A DNA stretch of 64,000 nt, from assembly GCA_020630015.1 (NCBI GenBank), contig JAHDCF010000007.1:1-64000 (forward strand). The letters are read 5' to 3'. The DNA is from Planktomarina sp. Its GTDB lineage: Bacteria; Pseudomonadota; Alphaproteobacteria; Rhodobacterales; Rhodobacteraceae. Shown here one piece after another: positions 51,543 through 60,848 of the stretch (the first letter of the stretch is position 1; each line of letters opens with the position of its first letter). The notes beneath the pieces were generated by a model. It was not told where the DNA came from, made no database searches, and saw only the letters and a list, made by a program, of their open reading frames with translations. Both the position numbers and the translations under genes were made by a program.

Positions 51543-52601
51543 ATGGCCATCACCCGAGACGACATTCTTGCAAAGCTAAGCCTGCTGGAATTGCCAGATG
51601 GTGGAAACTTGGTCAGCCGTGATTTCGTCCGTGCGCTTACAGTTGAAGGTGGCAACGTCCGATACGTCATCGAAGCCCCATCACCCGCCATCGCCCAAAA
51701 GATGGAGGCGATCCGCGCCGCGTCTGAAGATCTGGTCAAAGGTATTGACGGTGTTTCATCCGTATCCGCCTTGTTGACGGCCCACGAAGACAAAGGGCCG
51801 CCACCCAGTTTGAAAGTTGGTAAGCATCCAACCCCACAAGCGGGGCCACAGGCCATCCCGGGCGTGAAACGCATCATCCCCGTTGCGTCTGGTAAAGGGG
51901 GCGTTGGCAAATCCACAGTTTCTGCAAATCTGGCGGTTGCTTTGGCGCAAAAGGGTTGGAAAGTCGGTCTTTTGGATGCAGATATCTATGGGCCCAGTCA
52001 GCCGCGCATGATGGGGGTGAACCAACGCCCGGCCAGTCCTGATGGCAAAACGATTATTCCACTTAAGGCACACGGCGTGACGTTCATGTCCATCGGCCTG
52101 ATGTTAGAGGCAAACAAAGCCGTGGTGTGGCGCGGACCAATGTTGATGGGCGCGTTACAACAGATGTTGCTGCAGGTGGAGTGGGGCGAACTTGATGCCC
52201 TGATTGTTGATTTGCCGCCCGGCACTGGGGACGTACAGTTAACCCTTTGTCAAAAGGTTCCTGTCACTGGTGCGGTCATTGTTTCCACGCCCCAAGACGT
52301 TGCCTTGATTGATGCGCGCAAAGCGTTGGATATGTTCGCCACTTTAAAAACGCCCATCCTTGGGTTCATTGAAAACATGAGCCAGTATATTTGTCCAAAT
52401 TGCGGGCATGAGGCGCATATTTTCGGAAATGGCGGCGTTCAATCCGAAGCAGAGTCATTGGACCTTCCGTTTCTTGGTGCATTGCCGTTGGATCTGTCCG
52501 TTCGATTGGCTGCGGATAACGGTGAGCCAGTTGTGTTGGAAGGCGGCCCCGTGTCTGACGCTTATGGCAACCTAGCTCAAGCCATCATGGATCGGGCCTG
52601 A
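51543..52601 (+). CDS. mrp: Mrp/NBP35-family Fe-S carrier ATPase
   Basis: About 352 residues from MAITRDDILAKLSLLELPDGG, which has AAGGAG seven bases upstream. An N-terminal MIP18-like domain (about 1-90) is followed by the deviant Walker A SGKGGVGKSTVSANLAVAL and the Mrp blocks LLDADIYGPSQPRMMG and IVDLPPGTGDVQLTL. The two bridging cysteines are in YICPNCGHEAHIFG. ApbC/Mrp proteins bind and transfer 4Fe-4S clusters. It precedes the long dcw leader, on the same strand but with 600 bases between, so it is probably separately transcribed. Confidence 0.92.
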   Translation: MAITRDDILAKLSLLELPDGGNLVSRDFVRALTVEGGNVRYVIEAPSPAIAQKMEAIRAASEDLVKGIDGVSSVSALLTAHEDKGPPPSLKVGKHPTPQAGPQAIPGVKRIIPVASGKGGVGKSTVSANLAVALAQKGWKVGLLDADIYGPSQPRMMGVNQRPASPDGKTIIPLKAHGVTFMSIGLMLEANKAVVWRGPMLMGALQQMLLQVEWGELDALIVDLPPGTGDVQLTLCQKVPVTGAVIVSTPQDVALIDARKALDMFATLKTPILGFIENMSQYICPNCGHEAHIFGNGGVQSEAESLDLPFLGALPLDLSVRLAADNGEPVVLEGGPVSDAYGNLAQAIMDRA

Positions 52602-52625
52602 ACGCAAAGCCGAATTCCAACCTTA

Positions 52626-52640
52626 CGGGAATTCGTGGGA
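52626..52640 (+). promoter_or_regulatory. MraZ box cluster 1
   Basis: CGGGA-N5-TGGGA at 52626-52640, a ten-base period. MraZ of E. coli binds TGGGN direct repeats separated by five bases upstream of its own gene; this pair fits that pattern with one weaker unit. Confidence 0.45.
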
Positions 52641-52748
52641 TAGATTCGAAAAATCAGGATATTGTGCCTGATGGGCGGGTGGATTTGATAAATTCCTAGC
52701 CGAAAAACTGCCATTTTCCTCAATAAATTAGGTATTTTCTCAAAAATA

Positions 52749-52796
52749 CGGGATTTTATGGGAAAAATTTGGGAAAAACTTAACATACTATATGTA
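52749..52796 (+). promoter_or_regulatory. MraZ box cluster 2 with candidate promoter
   Basis: CGGGA at 52749, TGGGA at 52759 and TGGGA at 52770 (spacings 10 and 11). The last unit overlaps a possible -35 (TTGGGA, 52769-52774), with TATGTA at 52791-52796 as -10 after 16 bases. MraZ binding here would block RNA polymerase, matching its known autorepression. Confidence 0.5.
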
Positions 52797-52881
52797 GTGT
52801 TTAATCCTCGCTATGGGTGGTACATTTATTTCATTGTTCTCTTTGTGTTCTGGTGATGTGTCGATCTAAGTTATTGAAACT

Positions 52882-52906
52882 TCCCAATATTTCCCGTAAT
52901 TCCCCA
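52882..52906 (-). promoter_or_regulatory. MraZ box cluster 3, reverse orientation
   Basis: On the minus strand TGGGG-N5-CGGGA-N5-TGGGA, exactly ten-base spacing. It lies just upstream of a second candidate promoter (TTGATT at 52916-52921 and CATACC at 52939-52944, 17-base spacer). Confidence 0.52.
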
Positions 52907-52950
52907 AAAATTCTATTGATTACCACGATTTCCCATGGCATACCGTCTTC

Positions 52951-53157
52951 ATCGGATCGAGACTAACAAGATCAATAAGCGGCGCTAAGACCGCAAAGGC
53001 GAAAAGCAGGTTTTATACAGGCACCTCGAATTCGATCAAAGAGATCCGGCGCGCATGCGAGCAGACATCCCCCCAGGTGGCGCGCGCAGCTGGACATCCC
53101 GCAAGGGACGAGGGCGGCGGATTGATCAGTGGCAGCAGATCAATCCGCCGTTTTTAT
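52951..53157 (+). ncRNA. UpsM-like sRNA in the dcw leader
   Basis: In Rhodobacter sphaeroides the dcw cluster has an unusually long 5' leader that carries the sRNA UpsM, ended by an intrinsic terminator just before mraZ. Here the same layout is present: a candidate promoter giving a start near 52951, a GC-rich structured body (GGTGGCGCGCGCAGCTGG), and a strong terminator ending near 53157, about 207 bases. The 5' end is uncertain; a start near 52803 would give about 355 bases. Identity rests on position and structure, not on sequence comparison. Confidence 0.6.
53116..53157 (+). terminator. Strong intrinsic terminator before mraZ
   Basis: A perfect 12-base-pair stem GGCGGATTGATC/GATCAATCCGCC (53116-53127 with 53138-53149) has a ten-base loop and is followed by GTTTTTATTT. 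It stands 45 bases before the mraZ start on the coding strand, so transcription of the dcw cluster must read through it or start beyond it. Confidence 0.93.
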
Positions 53158-53201
53158 TTGACGGGGCTGCGCGCCCCAAAACGTGAGTGAGGACCGCCCA
53201 A

Positions 53202-53720
53202 GTGGCAAGACGGTTCAGAGGTGAAAGCCACCATAAGGTGGATGGGAAAGGTCGGGTTTCGGTTCCGGCCTCCTTTCGCCGTGTGCTTGAGGCGGGCGAT
53301 CCAAACTGGCGCGATGGCGACAATCCAGAGCTGGTAATTGTTTATGGCGATCATCGCCGGGCTTTCCTAGAGTGTTACACAATGGAAGCGATCGAAGAGG
53401 TTGATGCCAAAATTGCCGCCCTTCCGCGTGGATCCATGCAGCGTAAAATGCTGGAAAGATTGTTTTCAGGCCAATCCTTTCCAACAACGGTGGATGAAAC
53501 CGGGCGTCTGGTTCTTCCTGCAAAGTTACGCAAGAAAATCGATCTTGAAGCAGAGGCGTTTTTCATTGCTGCTGGGGATACTTTTCAAATTTGGAAGCCT
53601 GAAACCTATGAGGCGGAAGAACAAGCAAAAACAGAGGCTTGGCTTGATGAGTTGCCAGAGGATTTTGATCCATTAATCTATTTGGATGAAGGGCCTGCAG
53701 TGGGTGAAGGCGGTGACTGA
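53202..53720 (+). CDS. mraZ: Transcriptional regulator MraZ
   Basis: About 172 residues starting at GTG 53202 ([22 protein letters not shown]), with AGGA nine bases upstream; the ORF-track GTG at 53187 leaves no binding site. Two AbrB/MraZ repeats are visible: [20 protein letters not shown] and [21 protein letters not shown]. MraZ forms ring-shaped oligomers and represses the dcw cluster at TGGGN repeats, several of which lie upstream. The acidic C-terminal tail ([17 protein letters not shown]) is longer than in E. coli MraZ. Confidence 0.94.
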   Translation: MARRFRGESHHKVDGKGRVSVPASFRRVLEAGDPNWRDGDNPELVIVYGDHRRAFLECYTMEAIEEVDAKIAALPRGSMQRKMLERLFSGQSFPTTVDETGRLVLPAKLRKKIDLEAEAFFIAAGDTFQIWKPETYEAEEQAKTEAWLDELPEDFDPLIYLDEGPAVGEGGD

Positions 53721-54678
53721 AATCCCGCACATCCCAGTGCTTATCGATCCGTTGATCGAGGCTGTGACACCCGTGAAAGGGGTTTGGATTGACGCAACTT
53801 TTGGCGCCGGTGGTTACACACGGCGCCTTTTGGCTGCTGGGGCAGAGCGTGTCATCGGCATCGATCGCGACCCAACTGTGCGTGAATTGAACGCCGATTG
53901 GATGGATGACCGGGTTTCATTGGTAACAGATACATTTTCCAACTTAGACAAAGTGGTGGGTGTGGCGGACGGTGTCGTTCTGGATTTGGGCGTTTCATCC
54001 ATGCAAATCGATCAAGCCGACCGAGGGTTTTCTTTTCAAAAAGATGGTCCTTTGGATATGCGGATGGGCGATAATGGGCCAACGGCCGCAGATTTGGTAA
54101 ACAGCCTAGGAGAGGTAGAGCTTGCCGAAATCCTCTATGTATTTGGCGAAGAACGCGCATCGCGCCGCGTCGCCAAAGCAATCATAAAGGCACGCCAAGA
54201 CTCTGAAATCACACGCACCTTGCAATTGGCGGAAATCATCAGTGGTGTTTTACCACGCCAAAAGCCAGGTCAATCCCACCCCGCAACCCGCAGTTTTCAA
54301 GCCATTCGCATTGCGGTGAATGCGGAGTACGATCAGTTATCACAGGGTCTTAATGCGGCCGAACGCGTTTTGTCACCGGGTGGGTTTTTGGCCGTTGTCA
54401 CCTTTCATTCTGTCGAAGATCGCATTGTTAAACGCTTCTTCCAAAATCGAGGTGATAGCAAAGCCGGAAGTCGACATGCGCCAGAGGTGGAGGCTGTGAA
54501 AGGCACCTTCGCGCCGATCACGCGCAAAGCGATCAGTGCATCAGAGCGAGAGGTTCAATCCAACCCTCGGGCGCGGTCCGCCCGCCTTCGGGTTGGGCAA
54601 CGGACCAATCAACCCATTGAAAAACAAGATAATTCTAGAATTGGTGTGCCGGAACTTCGGCAAAGGGGGGCGGCATGA
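53713..54678 (+). CDS. rsmH: 16S rRNA C1402 N4-methyltransferase
   Basis: About 321 residues from the GTG at 53713 ([18 protein letters not shown]), overlapping the mraZ stop by eight bases. Motif I is [19 protein letters not shown]. Further RsmH blocks are [28 protein letters not shown] and [19 protein letters not shown]. The enzyme makes m4C at position 1402 in the ribosomal P site. It is also known as mraW. Confidence 0.95.
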   Translation: MTEIPHIPVLIDPLIEAVTPVKGVWIDATFGAGGYTRRLLAAGAERVIGIDRDPTVRELNADWMDDRVSLVTDTFSNLDKVVGVADGVVLDLGVSSMQIDQADRGFSFQKDGPLDMRMGDNGPTAADLVNSLGEVELAEILYVFGEERASRRVAKAIIKARQDSEITRTLQLAEIISGVLPRQKPGQSHPATRSFQAIRIAVNAEYDQLSQGLNAAERVLSPGGFLAVVTFHSVEDRIVKRFFQNRGDSKAGSRHAPEVEAVKGTFAPITRKAISASEREVQSNPRARSARLRVGQRTNQPIEKQDNSRIGVPELRQRGAA

Positions 54679-55010
54679 AAGGTGTGATCCTAAGCCTTGT
54701 GGTGGCGTTTGTGATGGTTTTGGCGGTGTGGGCTTATTCTGAAAATTACACCACGCAGCAATCCTTGGATGAGGTAAGTGCATTAAACCGCGACATTGCC
54801 AGCGCCAAGGCCCGCCTTCGGGTTTTAAATGCTGAATGGGCATGGCTAAACCGGCCTGAAAGATTATCCGAATTGGCACGTATCAATTTTGAAGCACTGG
54901 AATTGTTGCACCTTAACCCCAATCACTTCGCCAAAATTGATGACATTCCCATGGCCCCCGCTGGTTTGCAGGGCGTGACTGATATTATGGCCCGTGAGGT
55001 GCAGGAATGA
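54675..55010 (+). CDS. ftsL: Cell division protein FtsL
   Basis: 111 residues, the usual size. One N-terminal membrane helix ([20 protein letters not shown]) is followed by a short coiled coil ([29 protein letters not shown]). FtsL forms the FtsQLB complex that activates septal peptidoglycan synthesis. Assignment depends on position between rsmH and ftsI and on topology, because the family has little sequence conservation. ATGA overlaps join it to both neighbours. Confidence 0.88.
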   Translation: MKGVILSLVVAFVMVLAVWAYSENYTTQQSLDEVSALNRDIASAKARLRVLNAEWAWLNRPERLSELARINFEALELLHLNPNHFAKIDDIPMAPAGLQGVTDIMAREVQE

Positions 55011-56788
55011 TCAGAAAGCCCCTTCGCCCTTTGGCGGCGGTATTTTCCGCCCGCGCCGCCGGTCAAAACCCAGATGAGATTGAGGCAGCCAACACCAAAG
55101 AACGCGCTTTGGCCCTACAAGAGAGCCTTTTGACGACGACGCGCCGTCGGCTGTGGCTTTTGACGGGAATGTTTTTGTTCGCTTATGTCTTGATTGCCGT
55201 GCAAATGGTCAGCCTTTCCGTGTCTGATCCAGTTGAACCACGCGCCCGCGCGACGGGATCCCCGATCTTGGCCAGCCGCGCGGATATCATCGATCGTAAT
55301 GGGCGCGTATTGGCGACCAACATTGATACCTTTTCGGTTTATGCCCATCCGCAACAAATCATCGACAAACCTTTTGCAGCCCAACGATTGGCCGAGATTT
55401 TTCCAGATTTGGAAGGCCCTAAACTTTTGGAACGCTTTAACGGAAGCCAAAAGTTTATGTGGATCAAAGGCCACATCAGCCCCGAAGAAAAACAAGCAGT
55501 GCATGATATCGGTGATCCCGGCCTTCTTTTTGGGCCTCGTGAAATGCGCTTGTATCCCAACGAAGCGATTGCAGCACATGTTTTGGGCGGGGCAACCTTT
55601 GGGGAACAAGGCACACATTCCGCCGAAGTTGTGGGTGTTGCAGGCGTTGAAAAATCATTTGACGAATTTCTTCGCGATCCAGCGCATTCGGGTAAACCGC
55701 TTCAGCTGTCGTTGGATTTGACAGTTCAAGCCGCCCTTGAAGACGTGTTGTACGGCGGCATGAATATTATGAACGCCAAAGGCGCATCAGCCGTATTGAT
55801 GGATGCAAACACAGGGGAAATTGTGGCATTATCTTCTATCCCCGATTTTGATCCTAATAAGCGACCGCAGGTTTTGACGGAAGGGGCCCAAGACGATAGC
55901 CCGTTGTTCAATAGGGCCATTCAAGGGATGTATGAGCTTGGGTCTGCATTGAAAATTTTCACGGTTGCACAGGCGCTTGAGCTTAACTTGGTGAACTCGA
56001 ACACCAAAATTGACACCCGTGGCCCTTTGCGTTGGGGACGGCACAAAATCAAAGATTTCTCGAACTATGGGCCCAGTTTGTCGACCAAGAAGGTGATCGT
56101 CAAATCATCCAACATCGGAACCGCGCGGATTGCGATGATGATTGGGGGCAAGCGTCAAAAGGCGTTTTTGGAAGAACTTGGTTTTTTAACCCACACCCCA
56201 ATTGAAACAATAGAAGGGCCCACAGGGCGCCCGCAGTTTCCTAAAACGTGGTCAGAGATTTCTACAATGACCATTTCATATGGTCACGGGATTTCAACGT
56301 CACCGGTTCATCTAGCAGCGGCCTATGCCTCTGTCACCAATGGGGGGACGTTGGTTCGTCCGACTCTGATCAAACAAACCGATTATCAGCGCGGACCGCG
56401 CGTTGTGTCTGAACAGGTGTCTATGCAGGTGCGTGATATGTTACGCGCTGTCGTGACTGAGGGCACCGCAAGTTTTGGCGAAGTTCCGGGGTATGCTGTT
56501 GGTGGAAAAACTGGGACAGCTGACAAACCAAAACCAAGTGGTGGATATTACGATGACAAAGTCATCGCGACATTCGCCAGTATATTTCCAAGCCATGACC
56601 CGAAATATGTACTGATACTCAGCCTTGATGAGCCTGAGGATCGCACTGGGCCAAAGGTGCGACGAACAGCCGGTTGGACGGCGGTCCCCGTCGCGGCAGA
56701 GGCCATTCGCAGGGTTGCGCCCCTGTTGGGCGTGGCGCCAGATGTTGATCCAAGTGCCAAAGGCGGTGTAACGCTGGCGTCGCACTGA
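55007..56788 (+). CDS. ftsI: Septal peptidoglycan transpeptidase PBP3
   Basis: 593 residues. A membrane anchor (RLWLLTGMFLFAYVLIAVQM) is followed by the pedestal domain, with RGPI-type RADIIDRNGRVLATNI, and the transpeptidase domain. Active-site motifs are SxxK in YELGSALKIFTV, SxN in VKSSNIGTARIA and KTG in AVGGKTGTADKP. It crosslinks septal murein with FtsW. It overlaps ftsL by four bases and its stop abuts murE. Confidence 0.95.
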   Translation: MIRKPLRPLAAVFSARAAGQNPDEIEAANTKERALALQESLLTTTRRRLWLLTGMFLFAYVLIAVQMVSLSVSDPVEPRARATGSPILASRADIIDRNGRVLATNIDTFSVYAHPQQIIDKPFAAQRLAEIFPDLEGPKLLERFNGSQKFMWIKGHISPEEKQAVHDIGDPGLLFGPREMRLYPNEAIAAHVLGGATFGEQGTHSAEVVGVAGVEKSFDEFLRDPAHSGKPLQLSLDLTVQAALEDVLYGGMNIMNAKGASAVLMDANTGEIVALSSIPDFDPNKRPQVLTEGAQDDSPLFNRAIQGMYELGSALKIFTVAQALELNLVNSNTKIDTRGPLRWGRHKIKDFSNYGPSLSTKKVIVKSSNIGTARIAMMIGGKRQKAFLEELGFLTHTPIETIEGPTGRPQFPKTWSEISTMTISYGHGISTSPVHLAAAYASVTNGGTLVRPTLIKQTDYQRGPRVVSEQVSMQVRDMLRAVVTEGTASFGEVPGYAVGGKTGTADKPKPSGGYYDDKVIATFASIFPSHDPKYVLILSLDEPEDRTGPKVRRTAGWTAVPVAAEAIRRVAPLLGVAPDVDPSAKGGVTLASH

Positions 56789-56818
56789 TTGGGTGACTCG
56801 AACAGCTTGGGGGCGTTC

Positions 56819-58294
56819 ATGGAAAAGATGTTGTCAGATCTTGGCCTTACGCCAACGCGCGGGGCAAATGTGCCTGTCACAGGATTGGCCGTCGACAGCC
56901 GCGAAGTCGAAAATGGTTTTCTATTTGCGGCACTTCCGGGAAGTCGAGTTCACGGGGGTGAGTTCATTCAATATGCGTTGCGGCAAGGCGCTGGCGTCAT
57001 TTTAACGGATGCCACTGGCGCCGATATCGCGAAAGAACAACTGGATCAAAGCGAAGCAACATTATGTATTGCTGAAGATCCACGCCAAGCGCTTGCATTT
57101 GCGGCTGCGTTGTTCTTTGGGTCCCAGCCCAAAACAATGGTGGCGGTGACAGGGACGAATGGAAAGACGTCGATCTCTACGTTCTGTCGCCAGATATGGG
57201 AGGAGATGGAGCTTCAAGCCGTGAACCTGGGTACCACCGGTGTTGAGGGCAGCTGGACGGCACCCCTCAGCCATACAACACCAGAGCCCATCACATTGCA
57301 CAGAACCTTGGCCGCCGCGGCCGAAGCGGGTGTTACACATGCAGCCATGGAAGCTTCGTCCCATGGTCTGGAACAAAGTCGATTAGATGGTGTGTCCTTG
57401 ATGGCGGCTGGATTTTCCAATTTCACCCAAGATCACCTTGATTATCACAAAACCTTCGAAGCCTATTTTGAAGCCAAGATGGGGCTGTTCCGCCGCGTTT
57501 TGGCCGTTGACGGGGTGGCGGTCGTCAATGTGGACGATCCAAAAGGGAAGGAAGTTGTGAAAATCGCGCAATCCGCTGGCCACTCCGTTTTGCGGGTGGG
57601 GCGGTCATTGGATGCCGATTTAAAGCTCTCTGCACAACGATTTGATGCCACGGGGCAAGATCTTTTGTTTTCTTGGAATGATCGCCCCTATCAGGCACGT
57701 CTGCCGTTGGTTGGGGGCTTTCAAGGTGAAAATGTTTTGTTGGCGGCTGGTTTGGTCATCGCATCCGGCGGCGCGGCAACAGAAGTTTTTGATGCCCTGC
57801 AAGCGGTTCGCCCGGTGCGTGGCCGAATGGAACTGGCGGCAACGCGTAAAAATGGCGCTGCTGTCTATGTTGATTATGCCCACACACCCGATGCAGTTGA
57901 AACAGCGCTTAAGGCGTTACGGCCGCATGTTATGGGGCGGCTGATTGTCGTTGTTGGTGCCGGGGGAGATCGAGATCCCGGAAAACGCAAACTGATGGGG
58001 CAGGCGGCAACCGAAAAAGCCGATGTGGTGTTCGTGACAGATGACAACCCGCGCACCGAAAACCCAAATGATATCCGCGCCATGGTGTTGTCTGGTGCCC
58101 CTGAAGCAACTGAAGTTGCAGATAGGGCCGAAGCGATTTTGCGTGCGGTCGATACGCTTGGCCCCGGTGATACACTTTTGATTGCGGGCAAAGGACATGA
58201 AACGGGACAGATCGTGGGTACAGATGTCTTGCCTTTTGATGATGTGGAACAAGCCAGCATCTCTGTTGCGGCCTTGGATGGAGATTTGGCATGA
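56819..58294 (+). CDS. murE: UDP-MurNAc-L-Ala-D-Glu:meso-DAP ligase
   Basis: About 491 residues from the ATG at 56819, behind GGGGG; the ORF-track TTG start at 56789 is less likely. The Mur ligase ATP loop is VAVTGTNGKTSISTFC, the central blocks are MEASSHGLEQSRLDG and VYVDYAHTPDAVE, and the amino-acid-selecting motif is DDNPRTENP, specific for meso-diaminopimelate over lysine. It adds the third residue of the stem peptide. It overlaps murF by four bases. Confidence 0.95.
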   Translation: MEKMLSDLGLTPTRGANVPVTGLAVDSREVENGFLFAALPGSRVHGGEFIQYALRQGAGVILTDATGADIAKEQLDQSEATLCIAEDPRQALAFAAALFFGSQPKTMVAVTGTNGKTSISTFCRQIWEEMELQAVNLGTTGVEGSWTAPLSHTTPEPITLHRTLAAAAEAGVTHAAMEASSHGLEQSRLDGVSLMAAGFSNFTQDHLDYHKTFEAYFEAKMGLFRRVLAVDGVAVVNVDDPKGKEVVKIAQSAGHSVLRVGRSLDADLKLSAQRFDATGQDLLFSWNDRPYQARLPLVGGFQGENVLLAAGLVIASGGAATEVFDALQAVRPVRGRMELAATRKNGAAVYVDYAHTPDAVETALKALRPHVMGRLIVVVGAGGDRDPGKRKLMGQAATEKADVVFVTDDNPRTENPNDIRAMVLSGAPEATEVADRAEAILRAVDTLGPGDTLLIAGKGHETGQIVGTDVLPFDDVEQASISVAALDGDLA

Positions 58295-59685
58295 CACTTT
58301 GGACATCTTCAGATGCCGTCGCTGCAACCGGTGGAACAACCAATCAAGAATGGTCAGCCAACGGTGTTTCAATCGATACACGCACCCTTGAAAAAGGGGA
58401 TTTATTTGTTGCCCTCAAGGATGTTCGGGATGGGCACGATTTCGTTGCACAAGCCTTGGCCAAAGGGGCATGTGCGGCGATGGTAACGCATAAGCCCGAT
58501 GATGTATCAAATGATGCCCCCCTTTTAATTGTGGACGATGTTTTGGCGGGATTGGAACGATTGGGGGCTGCTGCACGTGCGCGCACCACCGCTCGAATCG
58601 TGGCCGTCACGGGATCGGTTGGGAAAACCACGACCAAAGAAATGTTGCGCACGGTTTTGTCGTTTCAGGGGCGAACACATGCATCCGTGGCAAGTTACAA
58701 TAATCATTGGGGTGTGCCTTTGACTTTGGCCCGTATGCCAAAAGAAACAGAATTCGGTGTGTTTGAAATCGGTATGAACCATCCCGGTGAGATCGCACCC
58801 CTGTCAGAACAAGTACGTCCCCATGTTGGAATGATCACGACGGTTGCTGCGGCCCATCTTGAGGCTTTCGGCAATATAGAGGGGATTGCTGCTGAAAAGG
58901 CTGAAATTGTTGCAGGTCTTGAACCGGGCGGGGCCGCAGTTTTACCGGCTGATGTAGATACCGCCCAGATTTTGGTGGATCGCGCCCAGCAAGCAGGCGC
59001 AACAATGATTGGTTTCGGGGAAAAAGCTGACGCGTTCAAATTGCTGGACGTCCAAATCAACGACAGTGTCACAATTATTCGGGCCGTTTTAAGAGGCCAG
59101 CCGGCCATGTTTAAACTTTCGACACCCGGCCGGCATTTTGCATTGAATGCATTGGGTGTTTTGGGGGTGGTAGAGGCGTTGGGCGCAGATCCGGGGCGTG
59201 CGACAGTCGATCTTGCACGTTGGCGACCCTTTGCAGGCCGCGGTCAACGTGAAACGGTGGATCTTGATGTTGCAAACGGACTTTCATTTGAATTGATTGA
59301 TGATGCCTATAACGCAAACCCAACGTCATTGGCCGCCGCGCTTGAGGTGCTTGCATCTGCGAATGTCGAAGGAAAAGGACGTAAGATTGCAATTTTAGGC
59401 GACATGCTGGAATTGGGTGCGGATGAATTGGAAATTCACGCAACAATGGCGAAGAACGCGCATTTGCAACTTTTGGATCAAGTACATTGCGTTGGTGAAC
59501 GCATGAAGGCATTGTTTGATGCCCTTCCATCCGATTTGCGCGGAACATGCGCCGCCACCAGCCAAGATATGGATGCCGTCCTTAAAGACATGGTTGGCCC
59601 CGGCGATATTGTGCTGGTGAAGGGGTCAAATGGGTCGAAGGTCTCTAGGCTTGTTGACGGGCTGCGAAATCTGGGGCATCGGTAG
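58291..59685 (+). CDS. murF: UDP-MurNAc-tripeptide:D-Ala-D-Ala ligase
   Basis: 464 residues. The ATP loop [16 protein letters not shown], the [16 protein letters not shown] block, [11 protein letters not shown], and [15 protein letters not shown] identify MurF. It adds D-Ala-D-Ala to the tripeptide precursor in the cytoplasm. It is translationally coupled to murE and precedes mraY by 26 bases. Confidence 0.95.
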   Translation: MTLWTSSDAVAATGGTTNQEWSANGVSIDTRTLEKGDLFVALKDVRDGHDFVAQALAKGACAAMVTHKPDDVSNDAPLLIVDDVLAGLERLGAAARARTTARIVAVTGSVGKTTTKEMLRTVLSFQGRTHASVASYNNHWGVPLTLARMPKETEFGVFEIGMNHPGEIAPLSEQVRPHVGMITTVAAAHLEAFGNIEGIAAEKAEIVAGLEPGGAAVLPADVDTAQILVDRAQQAGATMIGFGEKADAFKLLDVQINDSVTIIRAVLRGQPAMFKLSTPGRHFALNALGVLGVVEALGADPGRATVDLARWRPFAGRGQRETVDLDVANGLSFELIDDAYNANPTSLAAALEVLASANVEGKGRKIAILGDMLELGADELEIHATMAKNAHLQLLDQVHCVGERMKALFDALPSDLRGTCAATSQDMDAVLKDMVGPGDIVLVKGSNGSKVSRLVDGLRNLGHR

Positions 59686-59711
59686 CAGGGCTTAAGGCAA
59701 AGGAACGCAAG

Positions 59712-60794
59712 ATGTTGTATTGGTTGACCCTCCTGTCTGATGGTGGGGATTTCTTTAATTTGTTTCGCTACATCACGTTTCGCGCCGGCGGTGCATTTAT
59801 CACAGCTTTGATTTTTGGGTTTGTTTTTGGAAAACCTTTGATCAACATGATGCGCCGGACCCAAGGCAAAGGGCAGCCAATTCGTGACGATGGCCCAGAA
59901 AGCCATTTTTCCAAAGCCGGTACCCCAACCATGGGGGGGGCCTTGATCCTTGGGGCATTGGTGGTTTCAACTCTGCTTTGGGCGCGCCTTGATAATGGGT
60001 ATGTCTGGGTTGTTTTGTTGGTCACTTTGGGGTTTGCGGCGATTGGCTTTGCCGATGATTATGCCAAGGTCAGCAAACAAAATACCGCTGGTGTGTCTGG
60101 ACGTGTGCGTTTGGGACTTGGGTTTTTGATCGCACTGGCGGCGGGGATTGCGGCGTCTTATTTGCATCCTGAAAATTTGACGAACACAATTGCATTGCCT
60201 GTTTTGAAAGATACCCTGTTGCCCATTGGCATCCTGTTTTTCCCTTGGGCAATGCTGGTGATCGTTGGTTCGGCCAATGCCGTAAATTTGACAGATGGTT
60301 TGGATGGGCTGGCGATCATGCCCGTCATGATCGCGGCTGGTGCACTTGGGGTTTTGGCTTATGCCGTGGGCCGTGTGGATTTCACCCAATATTTGGACGT
60401 TGCATATGTTCCCGGCACTGGGGAAATCTTTGTATTCACGATGGCCTTGGTTGGCGGTGGTCTTGGATTTTTGTGGTACAACGCGCCACCCGCCGCAATT
60501 TTTATGGGCGACACAGGGTCATTGGCCTTGGGTGGTGGTCTTGGTGCCATTGCTGTTGTCACCAAGCACGAGATTGTTTGGGCCGTGATCGGCGGTGTTT
60601 TTGTGGTTGAGGCGCTGAGCGTGATCATCCAGGTGTTTTGGTACCAACGCACCGGAAACCGCGTATTCTTGATGGCCCCGATCCATCACCATTTTGAAAA
60701 GAAGGGGTGGCCTGAAAGCCAGATTGTCATTCGATTTTGGATTATCGCCTTGATCTTGGCGATGATTGGGTTGGCCACATTGAAAGTTCGCTAA
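59712..60794 (+). CDS. mraY: Phospho-MurNAc-pentapeptide translocase
   Basis: 360 residues and ten predicted helices. The catalytic blocks are [25 protein letters not shown] and [15 protein letters not shown], with [15 protein letters not shown] near the C-terminus. It transfers phospho-MurNAc-pentapeptide to undecaprenyl phosphate, making lipid I at the inner face of the membrane. Length and motif order are normal. Confidence 0.96.
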   Translation: MLYWLTLLSDGGDFFNLFRYITFRAGGAFITALIFGFVFGKPLINMMRRTQGKGQPIRDDGPESHFSKAGTPTMGGALILGALVVSTLLWARLDNGYVWVVLLVTLGFAAIGFADDYAKVSKQNTAGVSGRVRLGLGFLIALAAGIAASYLHPENLTNTIALPVLKDTLLPIGILFFPWAMLVIVGSANAVNLTDGLDGLAIMPVMIAAGALGVLAYAVGRVDFTQYLDVAYVPGTGEIFVFTMALVGGGLGFLWYNAPPAAIFMGDTGSLALGGGLGAIAVVTKHEIVWAVIGGVFVVEALSVIIQVFWYQRTGNRVFLMAPIHHHFEKKGWPESQIVIRFWIIALILAMIGLATLKVR

Positions 60795-60848
60795 AAGTAC
60801 ATCCGCAGCGCATGCATGTTAAATTCAAATGGCAGAAAGGCGATTTAG

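Larger units (their letters stand above)
52602..53201 (+). other. 600-bp AT-rich leader and control region of the dcw cluster
   Basis: No protein gene is seen. From left to right it holds a first MraZ box pair (52626), a box triplet overlapping a candidate promoter (52749-52796), a reverse-strand box triplet (52882-52906), a second candidate promoter (TTGATT 52916, CATACC 52939), a GC-rich structured segment, and a strong terminator hairpin (53116-53155), before mraZ at 53202. Confidence 0.7.
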
